Source: Planctomycetota bacterium
Lineage (GTDB): Bacteria > Planctomycetota > UBA8742 > SKZP01
Direction: 5' to 3'
Assembly (NCBI GenBank): GCA_007127275.1
Contig: SKZP01000275.1
Span: forward strand, 1-7,756
Length of the DNA stretch: 7,756 nucleotides
How positions within the stretch are numbered: position 1 is the stretch's first letter; every line of letters starts with the position of its first letter. Of the stretch, positions 1 through 6,100 are shown piece after piece. Made by a program: the position numbers and the translations under genes. A model generated the notes under the pieces. The model made no database searches. It was given only the letters and a program-made list of their open reading frames with translations, and was not told the origin of the DNA.

Positions 1-548
1 CCGCGCTGTTTCGCATTCCCGTGTTCCGCTCGCTGATTCGCTTTCTCGGTGCCTTTCCCGTGTACCGCGGCCGGCGGGACACGCGGGCGCTCGACTATGC
101 CGCGGCGCTGCTGCACAAGGGACACAACGTGTTGATCTTCGGCGAAGGGACGCGCTCGTGGGACTGGGAGATTCTGCCCATTCGCGGCGGCATCGAGGTC
201 GTCGCCCGCACCTCCCGCGTGCCGATTGTGCCGCTGATCATGGACGGCGCCGGGCAGACCAATCCGCGCGGCAAGGGGCCCTTGGCGGTGGATCCGCATC
301 GCATTGCCGTGCGGCTCGCCGAGCCGATCCCGGCGGAGCAATACGACCACTGGCCCGCGCGCGAGATGCCCGAGCACCTGCGACCGGTCCTCGAGCGCAA
401 CCTCGTGCGGCTGCGCAGCTACACCGCCGGCCCGTACCGTCGCAGCGGCCAGATTGCCCTCGCCCGTGTCGCCGTGCAGCTCCTCCTCGTCTACACCGTC
501 GCCTGGGTCTACCTGGTCGTCGCCCTCAAGAGGCTGCTACGCAAGTGA
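1..548 (+). CDS. PlsC-type 1-acylglycerol-3-phosphate acyltransferase, 5'-truncated
   Basis: Partial gene. The reading frame is open at the left edge and 181 residues are visible before the TGA at 546-548. The family transfers an acyl group from acyl-ACP or acyl-CoA to lysophosphatidic acid or a related acceptor at the inner face of the membrane. Visible signatures are the GAFPVYRG segment (block II-like), FGEGTRS at nt 138-158 (block III, usually FPEGTRS; here Gly replaces Pro), LPIRGG, and VPIVPLIMDGAG (block IV). The catalytic HX4D block I should lie upstream of the window. After the domain comes a hydrophobic helix at about nt 450-530 followed by a basic KRLLRK end, which many PlsC proteins lack. 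A GTG at position 21 lies inside the conserved fold and is not the true start. The family call is firm. The exact substrate is not, and a lyso-ornithine-lipid or other LPLAT acyltransferase is possible. Confidence 0.85.
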   Translation, partial: ALFRIPVFRSLIRFLGAFPVYRGRRDTRALDYAAALLHKGHNVLIFGEGTRSWDWEILPIRGGIEVVARTSRVPIVPLIMDGAGQTNPRGKGPLAVDPHRIAVRLAEPIPAEQYDHWPAREMPEHLRPVLERNLVRLRSYTAGPYRRSGQIALARVAVQLLLVYTVAWVYLVVALKRLLRK

Positions 549-571
549 CGGTGCACATCGCACTCCACCTC

Positions 572-605
572 TCGGGACTGCGCTCAATTCGGGACTCCGC
601 TCAAT
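572..605. repeat. 17-bp tandem duplication at the 3' end of the permease gene
   Basis: TCGGGACTGCGCTCAAT (572-588) is followed directly by TCGGGACTCCGCTCAAT (589-605), with one mismatch (G580 versus C597). The second copy contains the stop codon of the minus-strand permease gene (601-603). The unit is not a multiple of three. The pair fills most of the 52-bp gap between two convergent genes. It looks like a slippage or short-homology duplication. No terminator hairpin was recognised in this gap. Confidence 0.85.
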
Positions 606-1617
606 CGCGCGAGGCCGCTTCGCCGGGGGCTGAACTCGCTGGAGCCGTGGGCGCCGCGGCGGCGACGGCGGCGACGGCGGCGCGTTCTTGGCGGCGGTGC
701 GCCGTTTGGGCGAGGTAGATGCCGGCGAGCACGAGTACACCCCCGAGAAGCAGCGTCCAGTCAAGGCGCTCGCCGAGCACCACGGCGCCGAGGGCCACGC
801 CGATCGGCGGCATCGCGTAGGTGACGAAGCTGGCGCGGGGACCCCACACGGCAATCAAGCCGTAGAAGAGGAAGTAGGCGACGACCGTGTGCAGCACCGC
901 AAGCAATGCAAGCGAAATCAGCGGCAGCGGCTGCCACGCCGACACCGCGGGAAGGGATTGTCCGAGCATGAGCCAGATCGGCACCATCGCCACGGTGCCG
1001 ATCATTACGCTGTAGCCGGCGACGCGGATCGGCTCGACCTCCCGCAGATAGCGACGGATCAGCGTCAGGCAGACCCCGTAGCAAAACGCCCCGCCGACGA
1101 CCGCGGCCGCCCCGAGCAACGCCTGCCCCTCTCCCGCGGCAACGGCCCGCGCCCCGGCAACCACCGGCACCGTCCCCGTCTCCCCCGCGGTGGCGGCACG
1201 CTGCATCAGCAGAACGACACCCGCAAAGCCGACGCAAAGGCCGAGGATTTTGCCCGCGTTGAGCTTTTCGTCGCGCAGGAAGAAGTGAGCGATCGTCAGC
1301 GCAAAGAACGGCGCGGTACTGATGAGCACCGTCGTCAATCCGGTGTCGATGCGCTCGTTCCCCCAAGTGATCAGGGTAAACGGCACCGCGGTGTTGAACA
1401 TGCCGACGACGACGAGCGAAAGCGCCGCTTTCGGGTCGCGCGGAAACGACCGTTGGGTCAGCCACAAAAAGCCGGCGAAGAGGATTGCCGCGCCGGCAAG
1501 CCGCGAGAAGGTAACGGTAACGGGGTCGAACTGCGCAGTGGCCAGTTTCATGAACAGAAACGACGAGCCCCAAATCGCCGCGAGCACCCAGAAGCGCAGC
1601 CACGTTTTTGCAACCAT
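601..1617 (-). CDS. EamA/DMT-superfamily permease (10-TM metabolite transporter)
   Basis: A 338-residue integral membrane protein of the drug/metabolite transporter family, which moves small metabolites across the cytoplasmic membrane. The substrate cannot be read from sequence. It has two EamA halves. The first opens with AAIWGSSFLFMKLA and contains ERIDTGLTTVLISTAPFFAL followed by RDEKLN at the usual gEkl position. The second ends with LGERLDWTLLLGG and VLVLAGIYLAQ. The halves are joined by an Ala/Gly-rich linker (roughly residues 140-165) a little longer than usual. The frame stays open upstream to 1773, but ATG at 1617 places the first membrane helix just after the start, as in the family; the upstream extension (GRTVRAGCDPRAT and on) is not family-like. 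No Shine-Dalgarno sequence is visible. The last 34 residues are an Ala/Pro/Ser-rich hydrophilic tail coded partly by a 9-bp repeat. The gene converges with the acyltransferase and diverges from the lipoprotein gene. Confidence 0.9.
   Translation of the reverse strand: MVAKTWLRFWVLAAIWGSSFLFMKLATAQFDPVTVTFSRLAGAAILFAGFLWLTQRSFPRDPKAALSLVVVGMFNTAVPFTLITWGNERIDTGLTTVLISTAPFFALTIAHFFLRDEKLNAGKILGLCVGFAGVVLLMQRAATAGETGTVPVVAGARAVAAGEGQALLGAAAVVGGAFCYGVCLTLIRRYLREVEPIRVAGYSVMIGTVAMVPIWLMLGQSLPAVSAWQPLPLISLALLAVLHTVVAYFLFYGLIAVWGPRASFVTYAMPPIGVALGAVVLGERLDWTLLLGGVLVLAGIYLAQTAHRRQERAAVAAVAAAAPTAPASSAPGEAASRD
658..684. repeat. 9-bp microrepeat in the permease C-terminal tail
   Basis: GGCGGCGAC occurs at 658-666 and 667-675, followed by the imperfect third copy GGCGGCGCG at 676-684. 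On the minus strand this codes the AAVAAVAAA stretch of the permease tail. It is in frame with the gene, so copy-number change would only alter tail length. Confidence 0.75.
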
Positions 1618-1723
1618 ACGGGAAGGCGAGACCGAAGACGCGCAGTCAAAAGGGGCGCAAGAGTACCCCGCCACGCAAGCGAATACCATGCGCCACACAC
1701 AATGGCGAGTTGCGTCTTCCAAG

Positions 1724-1744
1724 CCCACGGGCGTCGCCCGTGGG
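1724..1744. repeat. Perfect palindrome, REP-like hairpin
   Basis: Arms CCCACGGGC (1724-1732) and GCCCGTGGG (1736-1744) are perfectly complementary around a 3-nt loop GTC, and a G:T pair at 1723/1745 could extend the stem. There is no T-tract on either side, and it lies between divergent genes, where a terminator would have no job. That favours a dispersed palindromic (REP-type) element or a regulatory cruciform. Whether it recurs in the genome cannot be seen from one window. Confidence 0.65.
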
Positions 1745-1833
1745 TCGCACCCGGCACGGACGGTACGCCCCACGGCGAAGCCCGGGGGCCTGGCGGTGAC
1801 CTTTCCACGAGTCAGCGATGCGCGGTCTGATTA

Positions 1834-1863
1834 TTGACCGTCGCGCGTCCTGCCCGTTACGAT
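1834..1863 (+). promoter_or_regulatory. Candidate sigma70-type promoter for the lipoprotein gene
   Basis: TTGACC (1834-1839, 5/6 match to TTGACA) and TACGAT (1858-1863, 4/6 match to TATAAT, with the key T-A...T positions) are separated by 18 nt. Transcription would start near 1870, giving a leader of about 50 nt before the ATG at 1920. This is the best promoter-like sequence in the window. It was identified by eye only. Confidence 0.45.
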
Positions 1864-1919
1864 GAATACCTCGCCGTGGGGGACCGCAAGGCGCACTGAA
1901 ACACAAAGGCACAACGAAG

Positions 1920-2933
1920 ATGTTCTGGAAAAGATGGGTCGTTGCAGGGTGGCTCTTGAGTTTCGTTGTCGGCTGCGGTGACTCGCCCGAGTCGGAGCGG
2001 GAGTTGCCCGGCAAGAGCCTTGAGTCGTTCGAATTGATTTCCGAGGAGAACCGCGAGGCGCTCGCCGGCACGGAGATTCTCTTTGGCAGTCAGATGAGAG
2101 CGGTCGAAGACGTGCCGGGGCACGCCTTGCTGTTGCACCAGGTCACCGAGTTGAGTGAGCGCGAGGCGGCTGCGTTGGCGGACTCGGAAGCCATGGCCAT
2201 TGTGCTGCCGGACCTTGAGGAGTTGACGCCGGAAGTGGCGAGCCAGTTGGCTCGCTGGCCCACTCCGGAGGGCGAGGTGAGCATGGAGCCGGGCTGGCAA
2301 GACTTCGGGCGTCCCGGGCAGGCGGGCTCGCGCATGCTGCTGTTGGGGATGCCGACGCTCGCGCCGCCAGCGGCGGAAAAGCTGATACCTTGGGGGCGCG
2401 GCAAGAGCGACTGGCGCTTTCTCGGCTTGGAGGGGCTTGAGGAGTTGAGCGTCGAGACTGCCGAGGTGCTCGTCGGATGGGCGGCGAGGGATCCCGGCTG
2501 GCGCATGCTGCACTTCAGCACACTCCCCGCACTCGACCCCGAGGTCGCCGAGGTATTGATCTCTTGGGGGGAAGGCGTGGGATATGCGCGAACGCTGTTT
2601 CTCACCGGCCTCGAGTCGCTCACCCCCGCGCTCGCCGAGGTCCTCGCGCGCTGGGGAGATTCGATCGAGGCCGAACGGCGGCTGATGCTGCGCGGGCTGC
2701 GCTCGCTCAGCCTGGAGGCCGCACGCCACCTCGTCGAGTGGACACCGCCCGAAGGGGGAGAGCGCGACTTGATGCTCACCGGGCTCGAATCCGTCGAGCG
2801 GGAAACCCTTCGGCTTCTGGTCGAGTGGGAGCGGGCAGAGCCGGGGACACGCCGCGTGGGGCTGGAGGGAGATGTGCTGCGCGACGCGCAAGAGATGCAC
2901 CGCACGTTGGACCGCGACGAGCAACGTCGTTGA
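1920..2933 (+). CDS. Repeat-containing lipoprotein of unknown function (29-residue W-ended repeats)
   Basis: A 337-residue protein of unknown function, predicted to be exported and lipid-anchored. The N-terminus MFWKRWVVAGWLLSFVVGC is a lipoprotein signal peptide: basic residues, a hydrophobic core and lipobox VVGC with Cys19, followed by an acidic/Ser linker. From residue 85 the protein is built of 29-residue units with the pattern LxLxGLxSLxxExAxxLxxW. Trp113 ends the first; after a 16-residue insertion (114-129), Trp158, 187, 216, 245, 274 and 303 fall exactly 29 apart. Residues 34-84 carry shorter, degenerate units with about 24-residue spacing. The pattern resembles the leucine-rich-like repeats (GLxxLxxExAexL) of planctomycete and verrucomicrobial surface proteins, so a solenoid binding surface is likely. 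ATG at 1920 is chosen because it starts the signal peptide; a weak AAAGG lies 10 nt upstream. Leucine codons shift from mostly TTG/CTT in the first third to CTC/CTG later. Confidence 0.8.
   Translation: MFWKRWVVAGWLLSFVVGCGDSPESERELPGKSLESFELISEENREALAGTEILFGSQMRAVEDVPGHALLLHQVTELSEREAAALADSEAMAIVLPDLEELTPEVASQLARWPTPEGEVSMEPGWQDFGRPGQAGSRMLLLGMPTLAPPAAEKLIPWGRGKSDWRFLGLEGLEELSVETAEVLVGWAARDPGWRMLHFSTLPALDPEVAEVLISWGEGVGYARTLFLTGLESLTPALAEVLARWGDSIEAERRLMLRGLRSLSLEAARHLVEWTPPEGGERDLMLTGLESVERETLRLLVEWERAEPGTRRVGLEGDVLRDAQEMHRTLDRDEQRR
2307..2828 (+). repeat. Six contiguous 29-residue (87-bp) repeat units in the lipoprotein
   Basis: Protein residues 130-303 divide into six units of exactly 29 residues, ending at Trp158, 187, 216, 245, 274 and 303. 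Position 14 of the unit is Gly in five of six (Thr201 in the other), with Leu or hydrophobic residues at positions 10, 12, 15 and 18 and Ala around position 23. A seventh unit, residues 85-113 (nt 2172-2258), has the same length but is separated by a 16-residue insertion (nt 2259-2306). The DNA copies have diverged well beyond simple tandem-repeat identity, so the length is conserved at protein level. Confidence 0.85.
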
Positions 2934-2998
2934 GCGCCCCTCATCCCAGCGACATCACGAATGGTTGCATACGACCCTCCGACGAGGTCGGTGGCCTT

Positions 2999-3032
2999 GC
3001 GCCGGTACCAATGTATTCGCCGGCGCTTTCTT
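2999..3032 (+). terminator. Possible intrinsic terminator after the lipoprotein gene
   Basis: Arms GCGCCGG (2999-3005) and CCGGCGC (3020-3026) form a perfect 7-bp GC stem around a 14-nt loop, followed at once by TTTCTT. It lies 65 nt past the lipoprotein stop. The T-tract is short and interrupted and the loop is large, so termination may be weak. A small CTTCG/CGAAG hairpin (3030-3042) follows directly and would compete with it. Confidence 0.35.
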
Positions 3033-3048
3033 CGGTGCGAAGCCTCTC

Positions 3049-3077
3049 TAGCCGGTGGGCCGTGTGTCGGCTATGAT
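3049..3077 (+). promoter_or_regulatory. Candidate kinase promoter overlapped by an inverted repeat
   Basis: TATGAT (3072-3077) matches 5/6 of the -10 consensus. The -35 position, 17 nt upstream, is TAGCCG (3049-3054, only 3/6). TAGCCG and CGGCTA (3068-3073) are a perfect inverted repeat with a 13-nt spacer, so the left arm coincides with the -35 site and the right arm overlaps the first two bases of the -10. A dyad in this place could be a repressor operator or a required activator site compensating for the poor -35. Transcription would begin about 60 nt before the ATG at 3143. Confidence 0.3.
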
Positions 3078-3142
3078 GAACCTGTTGGCACGATTGCTTC
3101 TGTCGTGTTCACCCGTTCGTAGTTTCTGTCGCTGTCCGCACC

Positions 3143-6100
3143 ATGACCCAACCGCCGAACTCCTCCTCGGAGCACACGCTGCCCGCGCATCAGGGGGAGC
3201 AGAGCCCCTCGCGGGACCAGCCCCGACCTGGCGCCCGGCCAGTACCGCCGCGCGCGCCGGTACCCAAACGCAAGGCCCCAAGACCCACCAGCGAAGCCGC
3301 CCTCAAGCCCCACAAGGACGAAAAGGCGCCCACCGGTGGGGATTCCGCCGCCCCGGCGCAATCCCCCTCCAGCGACCTTCATCCCTCCGGCTCGCAGTCG
3401 ACCAAGGAGCCGGCACACTCCGACGAAGCGGCAGCCCCGTTCGAGCCGACCATTCGGCGCTCGAGTCGTGACCCGGGTCGCAGCGGCGCCGGAACCCGCT
3501 CGGGCGAGCACGCGCAGGCGAGCCCCTCCCCGTCGTCGAACGTGCCCGGCGAGCCGGATCCCACCTCGCGCCGCACCGGCCACAGCGGTGCCGAGCGTTC
3601 CAGTGGGGGCGAGTCGAGCGACGACATCGCTTCTTCCACAACGAGGGACGCGCCGCCGCTGACGTTGCCCCGAGGTGCCCGGCGGAGCAAAGGAAGGGCA
3701 AACGCCTCGCATGCTTCACTCGGCGATTCGCCGACGCCGCCACCGCCGACCACGCACGTGGAAAGGCAACGCGACGACGCCCCCCCCACCCTCCAAGGTC
3801 GCGCGACCGTCGCCGACCAACTCGGCATCGGCGCCGAGGCCGCGGTGCACCTGCCTTCGCAGCGGCGCGTTGCCGCGTCACCGTCCGCCGGGGCCCCGCA
3901 GTCGGTCTCCGGCGGGCGCTACGAGGTGCACGACGAGATTGGCCGCGGCGGCATGGGTGCGGTGCTGGCGGCGAAGGACCGCGACCTCGGCCGCGAGGTC
4001 GCGATGAAGGTGAACCTCGACGCCTCCGACCCGGAGACGCTTGTGCGCTTCACCCGCGAGGCCCAGATTTCCGGGCAACTCGAGCACCCGAACATCACCC
4101 CCGTCCACGAGCTCGGCCTCGATCCGGAAGGCCGCGTCTTCTTTACGATGAAGCTCGTGCGCGGCGACTCGCTGACGAAAAAGCTCAACGACCTCAAGAA
4201 GGACGTCGTCGCCGGCAAGGGGGAGCAGCGCTTTCCGCTCGTCAAGCGGCTGCAGATTTTCACGAAGATGTGCGAGGCACTCGCCTACGCGCACAGCCGC
4301 GGCGTCATCCACCGAGACCTGAAACCCGACAACATCATGGTCGGCGAGTTCGGCGAAGTCCACGTGATGGACTGGGGACTCGCCCGCCTGATCGGCGAAG
4401 AGGAGGACGAAGCGAGCCAGAAAGGTGGCTCGGAGCGCGCCCGCGGACACAAAGGGCGCAGCAGCCGCCGCGCCACTGCCGCCGCCACCCCCAAGCAGAG
4501 CAGTTTGACGCTTTCCGATGACGGCGCAAGCGGCGCCTACCGGACGCTCGAGGGTGACGTAATGGGCACGCCCAACTACATGTCGCCCGAGCAGGCCCGC
4601 GGCGAGATTGCCGCCCTCGACGCCCGCGCCGACATCTTCGCCCTGGGCGTCATCCTCTACGAGATGCTGACGCTCTGCCGCGCCTTCGACGGCACGAACG
4701 TCGAGCGCACCCTGAAGGACGTGGAGAACGCCCGCTTTCTCGAGCCACGCAAGCGGATTGAGCGCGACAAGCGGCTCTCGCGGGCTGGGCTGCGCGTGCC
4801 GCGCGAACTCGAAGCGATCGTGCTCAAGGCGATGGCGAAGGATCCGCGCAAGCGCTACCGCACCGCCACCGAACTCGCCGAGGACGTCGACGCCTACCTG
4901 CACGGGCGGGCGACCAGTGCCGCCGATTATTCTCCCATACAGCTCGCCTATATCTGGGTCCGCTCGAACAAGCTCAAGACGACGATTGCCGCGGCAGTGC
5001 TGCTGCTGGCCTTTTCGGCGGTGTTCGTCTTCGAGTGGGCCCGCGCCGCGGAGCGGGAGCAACAGCTCGCCCCCTACCGCGAGGATATGCAACGCGCCGG
5101 CGAGGCCCTCGAGTCGCTCGAGGCCTCGCTCGCCGAGGGGCTCTACGAGGAGGCCTTGGCCGCGGCCGAGGCGTTCGACGGACAGCACGGCCGGCGACTC
5201 GTCGGGGTCAGCGGTGCTGCGGTGGTTAACGAGCATCTACCGGAGCTCGTCGAGCGGGCGGAAGCGATGCCGGAGACGGTGAAGGAGACGCGTCGCGAGG
5301 CGATTCGCGGCTGGATCGAGGCCGAGATTGCCGCCTTGCCGGAGCCCGCGGGGGAGTTGCCGGCGGAGGCGCTTGCCGGGGCGCGCGAAACCCGCCGGAT
5401 GTTCGCTCGCTACCTCGAAGAGCCCAAACTCGAGGACCTGCCCGTCTCCGAGTTCGCGTACTGGCAGGCGCAGGTGGCGATGGAAGCGGGGGATCCGTCG
5501 CTGCTTGCCGAGGCGGTCGCCGACGCGTTCATGCTGCAGCCGCAGTCGCTCGCCGCGGGGCGGACGTTCTTGTTGCAGGCGGCAGATACGCTTGCGCGGT
5601 GCGTGAATCTGGAAGACGGCGCCGATCCCACCCTCGCCTCGCTGCAGTTTCACATGGCCCTTTCCGCCTTCGGGGATATGCACCCGCGTTTGCGCCCCGA
5701 GGCGCTCTTGGGGCTTGCGCAGTCGCTCGCGCTGATGCGCCCGAGTGCGGCGACGCCGTTCGACACCGACGTCGAGACGCGGGAAATGGCACTGCGTGCG
5801 CTGCTCGAGTTGATCCAGCTCGACGGCGAGCTACGCCCCGAGATTCGCGAGGTGCTCGACAGCGAGACCGAACGGCGCATCCGCCAAGAGGCGCGCGACC
5901 TGCTCTTTGCGCTCCGCCGCACCACCGCCACCGGCCCGACGATTGCCCGCAGCATCGATACGAACAACGACGGCATTCACGACGCGGTCTCCCGCTCCGG
6001 AAGCGAAGTGACTCGGTTTCGTCGGCCCGTCCCCCCCGAGGAGCCCGGCCTCGAGCCGCATCGCTGGAAAGCGATCCGCGAGGCTCCGATCGAGGGAATC

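Larger units (their letters stand above)
1618..1919. other. Divergent intergenic region between permease and lipoprotein genes
   Basis: 302 bp without a convincing gene. The minus-strand frame of the permease runs through the left part but does not look like coding sequence for that family. The region holds the palindrome at 1724-1744 and the promoter candidate at 1834-1863. Just before the lipoprotein start lies a purine/CA-rich stretch (about 1899-1919) with a weak AAAGG ribosome-binding site. No convincing promoter was found for the permease in the leftward direction. Confidence 0.6.

Noticed and set aside
551..563. GTGC/GCAC mini-hairpin after the acyltransferase
   Set aside because: Only four base pairs and no T-tract, so it is too weak to call a terminator.
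1618..1773. 52-residue N-terminal extension of the permease
   Set aside because: The frame is open, but the extension is Cys/Arg-rich and unlike the family, it would include the palindrome, and ATG 1617 gives a standard EamA start.
688..1830. Plus-strand frame of 380 codons opposite the permease
   Set aside because: It is highly charged (His/Arg/Glu-rich) with no fold signature, and overlaps a clear membrane transporter on the other strand. It is a shadow.
1857..2924. Minus-strand frame of 355 codons opposite the lipoprotein
   Set aside because: Its apparent repeats are the antisense image of the 29-residue units. The plus strand has the signal peptide and lipobox.
2972..2990. CGACC/GGTCG hairpin after the lipoprotein stop
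   Set aside because: A five-pair stem with a 9-nt loop is expected by chance at this GC content and has no T-tract.
3055..3471. Small lipoprotein-like frame with MNLLARLLLSC before the kinase
   Set aside because: The start resembles a signal peptide with a lipobox, but the rest is Arg/Ala/Gln-rich out-of-frame reading of the kinase N-terminus, and the 3143 frame continues into a verified kinase domain.
3878..5236. Minus-strand frame of 452 codons opposite the kinase
   Set aside because: It mirrors the kinase codons exactly, as expected from GC-rich third positions. It has no recognisable motif and the plus strand encodes a complete kinase there.
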